Positions 51,517 through 60,274 of a stretch of DNA of 64,000 nucleotides are shown here, one piece after another (position 1 is the first letter of the stretch; every line of letters starts with the position of its first letter). Both the position numbers and the translations under genes were made by a program. The stretch is from Roseateles oligotrophus (GTDB lineage Bacteria > Pseudomonadota > Gammaproteobacteria > Burkholderiales > Burkholderiaceae_C). The DNA lies in assembly GCF_025717515.1 (NCBI RefSeq), contig NZ_JAJIRN010000008.1:248001-312000 (forward strand). Direction: 5' to 3'. Below the pieces are notes generated by a model. That model was not told the DNA's origin and did no database searches. It saw only the letters and a list, made by a program, of their open reading frames with translations.

Positions 51517-54291
51517 ATGTTGCATATTCCGTTTCGATTGTCGGGTGTTTTGTTGGCGCTGGTCTTGGCTCAGGTGCTTGCGCCAACGCAAGTTGAGGCC
51601 AAGGCCTCACCGGCTGCTGCGGCGCAGGCTCAGCAGCCGGTGTTTGTGCGAGAGCTCGGCGGTATTGCCGAGTACCGTTTGCCCAATGGCTTGCAAATCC
51701 TGCTCTTCCCCGATGAAGCGCAGAGCACCACCACCGTCAACATCACCTACCGCGTGGGCAGCCGCCATGAGTCGCAGGGCGAGTACGGCATGGCGCATTT
51801 GCTCGAGCACCTGGTCTTCAAGGGCACGCCGAAAAACCGCGACATCCCGGGCGCTTTTGCGGCCAAGGGCATTCGCTTCAATGGCACGACGACCAATGAC
51901 CGCACCAATTACTTCGCCAGCTTCAACGCCAACGCTGACACCTTGAACTTCGCGTTAGCTCTTGAAGCCGACCGCATGGTCAACAGCTTTATCGCGCGCG
52001 CCGATCTGGACAAGGAAATGAGCGTCGTTCGCAATGAGTTCGAGCGCGGCGAGAACGAGCCTATGCAGGTGCTGTTCCAGCGCGTGCAGGCGGTCGCCTA
52101 CGACTGGCACCCTTATGGCAACTCCACGATAGGCGCGCGCAGCGATATCGAAAACGTGCCGATCGAGCGGCTGCAGGCGTTTTACAAACGTCACTATCGG
52201 CCCGATAACGCGACAATTCTTGTGGCCGGGCGCTTCGACAAGACCGCCACGCTGGCCAAGATCGCCGAGCATTTCGGGCCGCTGAAGAAGCCGGGCGAGC
52301 CCTTGCCACAAACCTATACGCAAGAGCCGGCGCAAGACGGCGAGCGCACGGTGGTGGTGCGGCGTATCGGCGGCCAGCCCGCGCTCTTGGCCTACTACCA
52401 TGTGCCGGCGATCGCGCACGCCGATTCGGCGCCCTTGCTGGTGCTGAGCCTGTTGATGTCGATGCCGCCAAGTGGGCAGCTCTACAAGGAGCTGGTCGAA
52501 AGCAAGCTGGCGCTGCACGCCGGTCTGGGAGGCCTGGGCGGTCAGGCGCCGGGCGGCATCACCGCGCTGGCGATTCCGCCCACGCAGGCAGAGGCCGACA
52601 AGGTCGAGAAGCTCTTGCTCGATCTGGTCGAAGGCCGCGCCGGCAAGCCCTTCACCGAGGACGAATTGCAGCGAGTGCGTGATGTCGCCTTGAACTCTTA
52701 TCGCGAGCAGATGAAGAACCCGGAGGCCTTGATCCAGCAGATATCCGGCCTGCTGGGTGCCGGTGACTGGCGCCTGCTGTTTCAGCTGATGGAGGACCTG
52801 CCGCGCGTCACGCTGGCCGATGTGGAACGGGTGAGGCGGGCCTATCTGCAGCCGGCCAATCGCACGCTCGGCCGCTATGTGCCGGCCGAGGCGGTCACCA
52901 AGGTGGAAATTCCGGCGGCGCCGCCGCTCGACCAGCGCTTGGCCGGCTTGAAAGGCCCGCCCAAGGTGGAGGAGGGCGAGCGCTTTGATCCGACGCCGCA
53001 GCATCTGCAGCAACGCACCGTTAGCAAGCTGCTGCCCAGCGGGATTGCGCTGCAGACCTTGAGCAAGCAGACGCGCGGCAACACGGTGCAGCTGCAGATG
53101 CAGCTGCGCTGGGGCGAGCGCGACGCGACCTTTGCTCGGCGTGGCACCGGCTGGGTGGGTGAGTTGATGATGGAAGGCAGCGCCGGTTTGAGCAAGCAGG
53201 CCTTACAAGATGCCTTGATTCGACTCAAGGCAGACCTGAGCATTCATGGCGGCGATCAAGGTGCGACCTTGAGCATCACGGCCGAGCAGGGCAGCTTGAT
53301 CGAGGTCTTGAAGCTGGCCGCCACCGTGATGCAAAACCCGACGTTGCCCGCCGAGGCCTTTGACCGCATCAAGCAAGCCAGTCAGGCGAGCATGCAGTCC
53401 TCTCGCCAGGAGTTGGAGGTCTTGCGGCGTGAGGCGGTGCGCGGGCATTACAACCGCAACTTGGGCGTGCAACTTGGGCACGCCGATTACCAGATGAGTC
53501 TGGATGAACAAATCGCCCAGTTGCAGGCGACTCGGATTGCCGATGTGAGCGGCTTTCATGCCGACTATTGGTCGGCCAATGAGGCGCGGGTCGCCGTGGT
53601 GGGGGCACTGCCGGCCGGTTTGGATGAGGCCATCGAGCAACTCTTTGGTGGCTGGAAGAAGCCCGCCGCGACGCGCTTTGTTCGGCACAGTCCGAGCCAT
53701 GTGCTCATCCCGGCCGCGCGCTTTGATGTGGCGGCGCGTGACAAGGCGAATGCTGCCTTGCGCATGCGAGTCGACTTCAAGCTCAGCGAAGCGGATGCCG
53801 ATTTCGTGCCCTTGACCTTGGCCACGCAGGTCTTTGGTGCTGGCGGCATGGAGAGCCGTTTGTCGAACCGGGTGCGGCAGCAAGAAGGCCTCAGCTACGG
53901 CATTGGTGCGGGCTTGAATGCGCCGTTCTGGGGCAACGATGCAAGTCTGTCCATAGGCGGCAGCTTTGCGCCACAAAACCGTGATGCGGTGATTGCCCTG
54001 GTGCAGGACGAGTTGCGCCGGATGAATGAGGCCGGCATCAGCGAGGCGGAGTTGGTGCGCGCCAAGAAGGACCTCGCCGAAGCCAGGCTGCAGTCGCGCG
54101 CCAGCGAAGCGCAGTTGGCCGGCACCTTGAATCTGCTCGCAGACCGCAGCCGCAGCTGGGCCTATGTCGCGGCCCGCGATGCGGCCATTCAGGCGGCCAC
54201 GCTGGAGCAGGTCAACGCCGCGTGGCGGCGTCACATCAAGGTCAGCGAGTTTGTGATCTCGACGGTGGGGGATTTCAAAGATAGGCCTTGA
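51517..54291 (+). CDS. M16 family zinc metallopeptidase, two-domain
   Basis: A 924-residue exported insulinase-type peptidase (signal peptide ending near VEAKA, about residue 30). The active-site motif is inverted HXXEH: H94-L-L-E97-H98, with the third metal ligand Glu in VVRNEFERGENEP (about 174). The second half (from about 490) repeats the fold without the motif, as in the other M16 fusion proteins. The frame is open from 51280, but the ATG at 51517 starts a correct signal peptide. It probably degrades peptides in the periplasm. Confidence 0.92.
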   Translation: MLHIPFRLSGVLLALVLAQVLAPTQVEAKASPAAAAQAQQPVFVRELGGIAEYRLPNGLQILLFPDEAQSTTTVNITYRVGSRHESQGEYGMAHLLEHLVFKGTPKNRDIPGAFAAKGIRFNGTTTNDRTNYFASFNANADTLNFALALEADRMVNSFIARADLDKEMSVVRNEFERGENEPMQVLFQRVQAVAYDWHPYGNSTIGARSDIENVPIERLQAFYKRHYRPDNATILVAGRFDKTATLAKIAEHFGPLKKPGEPLPQTYTQEPAQDGERTVVVRRIGGQPALLAYYHVPAIAHADSAPLLVLSLLMSMPPSGQLYKELVESKLALHAGLGGLGGQAPGGITALAIPPTQAEADKVEKLLLDLVEGRAGKPFTEDELQRVRDVALNSYREQMKNPEALIQQISGLLGAGDWRLLFQLMEDLPRVTLADVERVRRAYLQPANRTLGRYVPAEAVTKVEIPAAPPLDQRLAGLKGPPKVEEGERFDPTPQHLQQRTVSKLLPSGIALQTLSKQTRGNTVQLQMQLRWGERDATFARRGTGWVGELMMEGSAGLSKQALQDALIRLKADLSIHGGDQGATLSITAEQGSLIEVLKLAATVMQNPTLPAEAFDRIKQASQASMQSSRQELEVLRREAVRGHYNRNLGVQLGHADYQMSLDEQIAQLQATRIADVSGFHADYWSANEARVAVVGALPAGLDEAIEQLFGGWKKPAATRFVRHSPSHVLIPAARFDVAARDKANAALRMRVDFKLSEADADFVPLTLATQVFGAGGMESRLSNRVRQQEGLSYGIGAGLNAPFWGNDASLSIGGSFAPQNRDAVIALVQDELRRMNEAGISEAELVRAKKDLAEARLQSRASEAQLAGTLNLLADRSRSWAYVAARDAAIQAATLEQVNAAWRRHIKVSEFVISTVGDFKDRP

Positions 54292-54380
54292 TCAGGCTAT
54301 GAGTCCGCGCAGCAGAAGTATGAGTCAGTAAAAGGGCATCGCCGGATGAACGACTGTGGGGTGGACGGTAGATTGGCGGC

Positions 54381-54572
54381 ATGCCGACCAGCTACCTGCC
54401 CTACGCACCCGACCAGCAATTGCTGCTACCGCACTCGCTGCAAGAGTGGCTGCCGCTAGGCCACTTGGCGCATTACATCAATGACACCGTTGATTCGCTG
54501 GGCCTGCGAGCGTTCTTCAATCGCTACCAAGGTGGTCTCTATCCGAGCCTCCCGGCGCCTGGATGGGGGTGA
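54381..54572 (+). pseudogene. IS1182-like transposase remnant (N-terminus)
   Basis: The 63 codons MPTSYLPYAPDQQLLLP and HSLQEWLPLGHLAHYINDTVD match the N-terminal domain of IS1182/IS5-group transposases (DUF772-like). After about 58 codons homology stops and the frame ends, so catalytic residues are lost. Neither end of an insertion sequence is recognisable. The remainder of 54292-54720 shows nothing else identifiable. Confidence 0.75.
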
Positions 54573-54720
54573 TCATGAGCACCTGTGCGTGGGCAAGCTG
54601 GTCTCGTTCTGGCCTAAGGTGAGGGGTAGTCGCTTTCCAAGCCCCAGTGCAATTCACACCAGGGCTTCCCAAATTGACCCATTGATCTGGACTCAAATCG
54701 TTGCCAGTCCTGGCCTCGAT

Positions 54721-55110
54721 TCAAGCCGCAAAGCGCGCGCGCAGATAGCCAATGATCGCGCCGGATTCGCTCAGCCATTGCACCTGCCCGTTGGCGTCGG
54801 TGATCCTCAGGCAGGGTACCTTGGTCGCTCCCGAACCTTGCAGCAAAGCGTTGCGGTTTTGGCCATCACCTTGGGCATCTTGCAGCGTAATCGGCAGCGC
54901 CAAGGCGTGAATCTCTTGTCTGACCTTGATGCAGAACGGGCAGGTCTTGAATTGATAGAGCGCCAGACCGGCGGCCTCGCGATCAACTTGGGCTTGTTGT
55001 TCGGCAGCGCGCTGGATTGGGGCAGGACGCGCCAAGCGCTCTTTCAACAGCATCACGGGGCCAAGCAAGATGCGCAGGGTTCTGAAGAAGAGGCGAATGA
55101 GTGGTTTCAT
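54721..55110 (-). CDS. glutaredoxin family protein
   Basis: A 129-residue thiol-disulfide protein. An N-terminal hydrophobic/amphipathic helix (about 4-25) precedes the thioredoxin fold with the active site CPFC in YQFKTCPFCIKVRQE (about 57-60) and the cis-proline loop KVPCLRI (about 97) followed by SESGAIIGYL. It is an S-transferase/glutaredoxin-type small oxidoreductase, possibly membrane-associated. It lies downstream of two tRNA-Asn genes behind a terminator. Confidence 0.88.
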   Translation of the reverse strand: MKPLIRLFFRTLRILLGPVMLLKERLARPAPIQRAAEQQAQVDREAAGLALYQFKTCPFCIKVRQEIHALALPITLQDAQGDGQNRNALLQGSGATKVPCLRITDANGQVQWLSESGAIIGYLRARFAA

Positions 55111-55144
55111 GGAAGCGTGAACAGAAAAGCGAGCGACTATGAAA

Positions 55145-55178
55145 AAACCCCCAACACCTTTGAAGATGCAGGGGGTTT
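55145..55178 (-). terminator. intrinsic terminator after tRNA-Asn copy nearest the glutaredoxin gene
   Basis: Stem AAACCCCC / GGGGGTTT with an 18-base loop; the A-run on the plus strand gives a T-run for minus-strand transcripts from the tRNA gene. Confidence 0.75.
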
Positions 55179-55182
55179 AGTT

Positions 55183-55258
55183 TGGCTCCTCGACCTGGGC
55201 TCGAACCAGGGACCTACGGATTAACAGTCCGGCGCTCTACCGACTGAGCTATCGAGGA
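55183..55258 (-). tRNA. tRNA-Asn (GTT)
   Basis: 76 nucleotides including encoded CCA. Acceptor stem TCCTCGA / TCGAGGA with discriminator G; D-arm AGCTCAGTCGG, anticodon loop CTGTTAA with GTT, T-loop GGTTCGAGCCC. Identical to the copy 172 bases upstream. Confidence 0.95.
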
Positions 55259-55311
55259 ATTATTCGGTGTCAGCAGGCTTGACTCAAAAGAGTAGGCCTA
55301 CATAAATGGGA

Positions 55312-55343
55312 AAAGCCGCTTGGCATTGCTACCAAGCGGCTTT
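55312..55343 (-). terminator. intrinsic terminator between the two tRNA-Asn genes
   Basis: Twelve-base stem AAAGCCGCTTGG / CCAAGCGGCTTT with an eight-base loop and T-rich flank on the minus-strand side, directly after the second tRNA-Asn gene. Confidence 0.8.
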
Positions 55344-55354
55344 CGCATTTTCTG

Positions 55355-55430
55355 TGGCTCCTCGACCTGGGCTCGAACCAGGGACCTACGGATTAACAGT
55401 CCGGCGCTCTACCGACTGAGCTATCGAGGA
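55355..55430 (-). tRNA. tRNA-Asn (GTT)
   Basis: 76 nucleotides including CCA; sequence identical to the copy at 55183-55258 (same acceptor stem, GTT anticodon). Preceded by a sigma-70-type promoter. Confidence 0.95.
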
Positions 55431-55442
55431 ACAGAGCCTCAG

Positions 55443-55472
55443 ATTATAGACCAGTTTTCGATGGTTTTACAA
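55443..55472 (-). promoter_or_regulatory. sigma-70-type promoter of the tRNA-Asn pair
   Basis: On the minus strand, -35 TTGTAA (55472-55467), 18-base spacer, -10 TATAAT (55448-55443), placing the start about 12 bases before the tRNA. The -35 overlaps the end of the TonB-receptor gene. Confidence 0.7.
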
Positions 55473-57614
55473 GTGGTATTCCAAACTTGCTCGGAAAGTT
55501 CTTGGTGCCAAGGGGTAGAGGTAGACATGGCCGAACTGGAAGGGTGATTCTTTCCAGGCTCGTTTGTTGGCCAAGTTGTCAACGCCGACACGCCACACCA
55601 GCATTTGGCGGCCGAAAGCCTGCTCGAGGCGGGCGCCAGCGTCCAAGCGGGTCCATCCTGGGATGAAGACGCTGTTGTCCGCCAGCACCGCACGCGGGCC
55701 TTCATAGGCCAGCCCGGCTTGCAACTGCAGGCCGCTCAAGGCCGCAATATCGTGGCGCGCTTGCAGGCGCAGGCTGCGCTCGGCCACGTTTTCCGGCCGC
55801 AGGCCGTTGTTTGCCGCGTCGGCGCTGCCTTCTCGGCGCGCTTTGAGCTGCATGGCGCTGGCCAGCAGGCCACCACCGGCCCATTTCAGGTCGGCTTGTG
55901 CTTCCAGGCCTTGGTGGCTTGCGCTGCCGTCGGCCCGGCGCACGCAGCTGCCCGGTTTGCTGTCCGAGCATTCGCCCAGGTCGGCCCATTTGGGGCGGCT
56001 GATGTCGAACCAGTTGAGCGACCAATCGACCAGCTTGCTGCCGGACTTCAGCCCGGCTTCGATCTGGCGGCTGGTCAGCGCAGGCAGGGCGCGGCCGGCC
56101 GCATCCCCATAGCGCTTGCGGTTTGGTGTGACTTCGCTCTCGACCCCTTCGCCCCAACTGGCGTAGGCCGTCAATTGGCTGTTGATGGCATAGCTCAGGC
56201 CCAGCCAGGGTGTGGTGACGCTCTGCGCGTAGCTGGTGGCGCGCGAGCCATTGGTGCGCACGCTGTCACGCTCCAGGCGCGTGTGGCGCAGGCCGGCCCA
56301 GGCTTGCCAAGAGGCGCCGAGCTGCATTGCGTCGCGCAGATAGAACTCGTTGCTGCGTTCGTCGCGGTTGGTGTTTTCGTCGGTCAGGCTGGGGTCGGCT
56401 ATGGTGATGGCCTTGCCGTCTATCGTGCCGGTGCCGGCCCAGTTATAGGCTTGCTTTTGAAAGCGGCTGTTGAAGCGGCTGAGCAAGACGCCGGTGTTGA
56501 TGTGATGCGTGATACCGCCCGTCATCAGCTTGCCGGCCAAGGACAGATCCAGCGCTTCGCTATTGCGGCGCTCGTTCTCGCTGCGGTAGTCATACATGTC
56601 GAAGCTGCCGTCGGGGCAGTAACGGTCGGCGTAGTAGTTGCCGTCGGCTGCCGTGCAACCATAGGCATAGGCCAGCCTGTCATCTGCCTTCAATCGCTGC
56701 ACACCCAGGTGTGCCTGCGCGCGCCAGTCGGCACCCAGTTTTTGCGTCACGCGCAGCGAGGCATGGCTGTTGTCGAACACCACCGGCTGCGACCAGCTTT
56801 GATTGTTCAGATTGATGTGCGGATCGAAGTCTTTGGCGTCGGGCAGCTTGTCGCCCAGCATGCTCATGCCGGGCTGGCTGGGTTGACTTTGCTTGTTCAG
56901 CTCGAACTCGGCCTCGACCAAGGTGTCCGGGCTGAGTCGCCAGTCAGCGGCCATGGCGAGCAGATGGCTGCGGCCCTCGGCATCGCGCAACTGGGGCTTG
57001 AGCTCAGCGGCCGCTGCGTTGATGCGCAGTCCGAAGGCTTGGGCCTCGCCGAAGCGCTGGCTCCAGTCCAGCGCGGCCTCGGCTGTGCCGCGCTCGCTAA
57101 GCGCGAAGCACAGCACCGTCATGGGCTGAGCTGTCGGCCGTTTGACGATCATATTGACCAGGCCACCGGGCGAGCTGGTGCCGGCCTGGATGCCGCTGCT
57201 ACCCTTGAGGATCTCGACGCTGGCCTTGTTGCCCAGCGCCAAGGCGGTTTCCGCATTGATGGGCAGGCCGTCACGGCGGTAGTTGAAACGGTTGTCGAGG
57301 TCGAAGCCTCGAATTTTCAAATACGACACATAGCCGGTCGAGTTATAGGCGTCGCCGACGCTGGCATCCAGCGCGGTCAGTCCGGACAAGGCGTTAATGC
57401 CGGCGTCCAGCAGGCGCTCGCTGCTGATCAGGCTGAGTTGCATGGGCAGCTTGGCGACAGGAACTTCGCCGAAGCCACCGACCTGCGCGGGCATGTCCGC
57501 CGAGCGGCCGCTGACCGACACGGTCGGCAAAGGGCTTTGTGCCCATGCGGACGCGCCGCAGATGAAGCCGGCCGCAGCGGCCAGCAAGGATTTTTTGGAA
57601 ATGGTTGTTGTCAT
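55467..57614 (-). CDS. TonB-dependent outer-membrane receptor, probably for thiamine or a precursor
   Basis: A 715-residue outer-membrane receptor: signal peptide (MTTTISKKSLLAAAAGFICG, cleaved near AWAQS), plug domain (about 45-160: RSADMPAQVG, YVSYLKIRGFDLDNRFNYRRDG, KGSSGIQAGTSSPGGLVN), and beta barrel ending in an aromatic residue pattern, SLEYHL. Homology alone would label it a siderophore receptor. However, a TPP riboswitch lies in its leader, so it is more likely a receptor for thiamine or a thiamine precursor. The frame begins at a GTG (57659); the ATG at 57614 gives a good signal peptide. No inner-membrane thiamine transporter is adjacent. Confidence 0.85.
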   Translation of the reverse strand: MTTTISKKSLLAAAAGFICGASAWAQSPLPTVSVSGRSADMPAQVGGFGEVPVAKLPMQLSLISSERLLDAGINALSGLTALDASVGDAYNSTGYVSYLKIRGFDLDNRFNYRRDGLPINAETALALGNKASVEILKGSSGIQAGTSSPGGLVNMIVKRPTAQPMTVLCFALSERGTAEAALDWSQRFGEAQAFGLRINAAAAELKPQLRDAEGRSHLLAMAADWRLSPDTLVEAEFELNKQSQPSQPGMSMLGDKLPDAKDFDPHINLNNQSWSQPVVFDNSHASLRVTQKLGADWRAQAHLGVQRLKADDRLAYAYGCTAADGNYYADRYCPDGSFDMYDYRSENERRNSEALDLSLAGKLMTGGITHHINTGVLLSRFNSRFQKQAYNWAGTGTIDGKAITIADPSLTDENTNRDERSNEFYLRDAMQLGASWQAWAGLRHTRLERDSVRTNGSRATSYAQSVTTPWLGLSYAINSQLTAYASWGEGVESEVTPNRKRYGDAAGRALPALTSRQIEAGLKSGSKLVDWSLNWFDISRPKWADLGECSDSKPGSCVRRADGSASHQGLEAQADLKWAGGGLLASAMQLKARREGSADAANNGLRPENVAERSLRLQARHDIAALSGLQLQAGLAYEGPRAVLADNSVFIPGWTRLDAGARLEQAFGRQMLVWRVGVDNLANKRAWKESPFQFGHVYLYPLAPRTFRASLEYHL

Positions 57615-57694
57615 CGAAACAGCAGGCGATGACAGGGCGGCAAACGACGGCGCTCTCACGTCATGAGAAATCGGTAAAGCGACGTGGGCCGTGA

Positions 57695-57790
57695 TGCTTG
57701 CTTCCCTGCGCGAGGATTACCTCAATCAGGTTCAAAGGGTTATCTCAGCCGACCCAAAACTAAATGAATCAGCACCCCTAGCGAAGGCAG
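57695..57790 (-). promoter_or_regulatory. TPP (thiamine pyrophosphate) riboswitch
   Basis: Reading the minus strand from about 57790: GGGGTGC (57778-57772), then GGCTGAGA containing the conserved CTGAGA (57748-57743), ACCCTTTGAACCTGAT, GAGGTAATCCTCGCG and GGGAAGCAAGC. These are the conserved elements of the thi-box in the right order and spacing. It lies about 80 bases before the receptor start. A -10-like TACAAT (57821-57816) upstream could be the promoter. Control by ligand would switch the receptor off when TPP is abundant. The expression platform was not resolved. Confidence 0.9.
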
Positions 57791-57833
57791 CGACCTAAAT
57801 CGCTGCTTGGGGCCGATTGTATCGGCCCATGAA

Positions 57834-57858
57834 AAAGGCCCGCATGATGCGGGCCTTT
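57834..57858 (-). terminator. intrinsic terminator of the ferredoxin-NADP reductase gene
   Basis: Stem AAAGGCCCGCAT / ATGCGGGCCTTT followed by a T-run on the minus strand, 18 bases after the reductase stop and before the riboswitch leader. Confidence 0.85.
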
Positions 57859-57875
57859 GATCGGCAAATGCGAAC

Positions 57876-59000
57876 TTAATCGAAGACAGGCGACTCCACG
57901 CCCAACACCTTGTGCAGCTTGGGGCTGGTGGTGGTGTACTGCAGGTGAATCCGCTTCTCGGGGAAGATGTAAGGCGCGGCACCAAAAGCGGCCAAAGCAC
58001 ATTCGTGGAAGCCCGACAAAATCAGCTTCTTCTTGCCCGGATAGGTGTTCACATCACCGACCGCGAAGATGCCCGGCACATTGGTCTGGAACTTTTCGGT
58101 GTCGACCAGAATCTGCTTGCGCTCCAGCGCCAGACCCCATTCGGCGATCGGGCCCAGCTTAGGGCTCAGGCCGAAGAACACCAGTACCTGATCGCAAGGC
58201 ATCACGCGCGTGACGCCGTCGCCGCCGGTGACCTTGATGTCGGTGAGAACGCCGTCAGCCTCGACGATGTCCGTCACCTGGCCGACCACGAATTGCATCT
58301 CGTAGGCGTCGCAGAGTTCGCGCATCTTGGCCACCGAGGCGGGCGCGGCTTTGAAGCCGTCGCGGCGGTGCAAGAGGATCACGCTCTCGGCCTTGTTGGC
58401 GCTGCCGTCGGCATTGCCGGCGCAGAAGTTCAAGGCCCAGTCGAGTGCGGAATCGCCGCCGCCGACGATCACCAGGTTCTTGCCCGCGAACTGCGACGGG
58501 TTGCGAACGCGGTAATGCAACTGACTGCCCTCGTACTTCTCGATGCCGTCGACCTTCAGCGTTCGGGGCTGGAAACTGCCCACGCCGCCGGCGATGAAGA
58601 TGGTTTTGGTCAGGAACTGCGTGCCCTTGGAGGTCTCGACGAAGAAGCGGCCGTCCTCTTGCTTCAAGACGGTGGTGACTTCCTGGCCCAAGTGAAAGGT
58701 CGCGCCAAACGGATCAATCTGCTTGAGCAGGTTGTCGGTCAGCTCCTTGCCGGTGCAAATCGGCACGGCCGGGATGTCATAGATCGGCTTGTCCGGGTAC
58801 AGCTCGATGCACTGGCCGCCGGGGTAGGCGAGCGAGTCAATGATGTGGGCTTTGATCTCGAGCAAACCGAGCTCGAAGACCTGGAACAGTCCGACCGGAC
58901 CGGCGCCGACGATGACGGCATCGGTCTGAATCGCGTCGGGTCCGGGGACTGGGTGAGTACCGGCCGTCGTGGCAATCTCTGCGTTCAATTGAGCATCCAT
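57876..59000 (-). CDS. ferredoxin--NADP(+) reductase, thioredoxin-reductase-like type
   Basis: A 374-residue FAD/NADPH flavoenzyme. FAD motif [17 protein letters not shown] (about 29-45), [20 protein letters not shown] (typical of this FNR type), NADP motif [14 protein letters not shown] (about 175) and no CxxC disulfide, distinguishing it from thioredoxin reductase. It transfers electrons between NADPH and ferredoxin. The ferredoxin gene lies 44 bases upstream on the same strand, which is a meaningful pairing of partner proteins. Confidence 0.92.
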   Translation of the reverse strand: MDAQLNAEIATTAGTHPVPGPDAIQTDAVIVGAGPVGLFQVFELGLLEIKAHIIDSLAYPGGQCIELYPDKPIYDIPAVPICTGKELTDNLLKQIDPFGATFHLGQEVTTVLKQEDGRFFVETSKGTQFLTKTIFIAGGVGSFQPRTLKVDGIEKYEGSQLHYRVRNPSQFAGKNLVIVGGGDSALDWALNFCAGNADGSANKAESVILLHRRDGFKAAPASVAKMRELCDAYEMQFVVGQVTDIVEADGVLTDIKVTGGDGVTRVMPCDQVLVFFGLSPKLGPIAEWGLALERKQILVDTEKFQTNVPGIFAVGDVNTYPGKKKLILSGFHECALAAFGAAPYIFPEKRIHLQYTTTSPKLHKVLGVESPVFD

Positions 59001-59044
59001 TTTCTTTTGAGCCTGACCCTGAAGCCAAGCGGCACTTTACAAAT

Positions 59045-59368
59045 TTATCGAATCAATTCGGGCAGCTTGCCCGTGCGGTCCTTCCAGTCATCGGCGTCAG
59101 GCAGCGGGGCGTGGCGCTTGGTGATGCTGGGCCATTTCTTGGCCAGATCGGCATTCAGCTTGATCATGTGCTGCATATTGCCCGGCACATCTTCCTCCGG
59201 CACGATCGCATTGACCGGGCACTCGGGGATGCAGACGGCGCAATCGATGCACTCATCGGGATCGATGGTCAGAAAGTTCTGGCCTTCGCGGAAGCAGTCG
59301 ACTGGGCAGACATCGACACAGTCGGTGTACTTGCAGCGGATGCATGATTCGAGGACGACGTGGGTCAT
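59045..59368 (-). CDS. fdxA: ferredoxin FdxA (7Fe type)
   Basis: A 107-residue ferredoxin with the Azotobacter FdI-like pattern: [18 protein letters not shown] (a 3Fe/4Fe cluster site) and [17 protein letters not shown] (4Fe-4S site). It begins MTHVVLESC as in FdxA homologues, with length 107 matching. It lies in front of the ferredoxin-NADP reductase gene and probably serves as its partner. Confidence 0.95.
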   Translation of the reverse strand: MTHVVLESCIRCKYTDCVDVCPVDCFREGQNFLTIDPDECIDCAVCIPECPVNAIVPEEDVPGNMQHMIKLNADLAKKWPSITKRHAPLPDADDWKDRTGKLPELIR

Positions 59369-59462
59369 GGTGCAGCTCGTGTTGTTGTTGGGGCCTAAAT
59401 TGCCGCGCTTGGCAAAACTTGCCTATTCGCCCTGGGGTGAAATTGGCGGCAAAACGCGGATT

Positions 59463-60272
59463 TTAATCGTTTGGGGTATCCACTCGGTCTTGATGCGTCG
59501 CAAGACCCGGTGTGATGCTGGAAATTGTTGGCTTGGCGTCGCTTTGCGGCAGCATTGATCGCATTGAGCGCAGCGCATTTGCGCCTGCGCCCACGATCAC
59601 CACGGTGGGGCGCTCCTGATGCGCAAGTGCCGCCTCGGCCAGCTTGTCGACCCGGTGATCGCTGTTCAAGGCGTCGACGCAGCCGGCCTTGGACACCACG
59701 TTGACGGGCGTGTCGGCCGGCCAGCCGGCGGCGATAAGCTGGGTGCCCAAGCGGCTGAGTTGGCGGCCGGCCATATAGAAAATCTCGGTATCGGCCGAGC
59801 GGCTGGCCTGCAAATCGCCGCTTTGCGTCATCGCGGTGGTCAGGCAGACGCTGCGCCCGCTGCCGCGCCTCGTCAGCGGGCGTTGCGTTTGCGCGGCGGC
59901 GGCGCTGGCCGCCGTCACTCCGGGCACCACTTCGCTTTCGATGCCGGCCTCGGCCAAGGCCAGCAATTCTTCTTCCAGGCGGCCAAAGACGCTGGCGTCG
60001 CCGCCCTTCAGTCGCACCACCAGGCCGTGGCTTGATGCCTGTTCGACCAGGGCGGCGTTGATGGCGGTCTGCTTGGTTGAATGGCAAAAGCCGCGCTTGC
60101 CAACGTCGATCCAGACGGCGTTCGGCGCCAGATCGCGCAGCGCCGGGTCGGTCAGGGCGTCGAACAAGACGACCTCGGCCAAACCCAGCGCATGGGCGCC
60201 GCGCAGGGTGATCAGATCGGCCGCGCCGGGGCCGGCACTGACGAAGATGACTCGGCCCATGTTCGCCGCCAT
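59463..60272 (-). CDS. cobA: uroporphyrinogen-III C-methyltransferase
   Basis: A 269-residue SAM-dependent methylase making precorrin-2, the precursor of siroheme and cobalamin. Motifs: VSAGPGAADLITLRGA (about 10-25), VRLKGGDASVFGR (about 87-99), VVPGVTAASAAAA (about 118) and LTTAMTQSG. It follows cysN by two bases at the end of the sulfate operon, where siroheme is needed for sulfite reductase. The C-terminal 20 residues have an unusual polar sequence (DAKPTISSITPGLATHQ). Confidence 0.93.
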   Translation of the reverse strand: MAANMGRVIFVSAGPGAADLITLRGAHALGLAEVVLFDALTDPALRDLAPNAVWIDVGKRGFCHSTKQTAINAALVEQASSHGLVVRLKGGDASVFGRLEEELLALAEAGIESEVVPGVTAASAAAAQTQRPLTRRGSGRSVCLTTAMTQSGDLQASRSADTEIFYMAGRQLSRLGTQLIAAGWPADTPVNVVSKAGCVDALNSDHRVDKLAEAALAHQERPTVVIVGAGANALRSMRSMLPQSDAKPTISSITPGLATHQDRVDTPND

Positions 60273-60274
60273 GT

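Noticed and set aside
54573-54720. Continuation of the transposase after its truncation
   Set aside because: No frame here continues the IS1182 homology; any apparent similarity was too short to support.
55605-57632. 675-codon plus-strand frame opposite the TonB receptor
   Set aside because: Shadow of a high-GC gene; no recognisable domain, and the minus strand has plug, barrel and riboswitch support.
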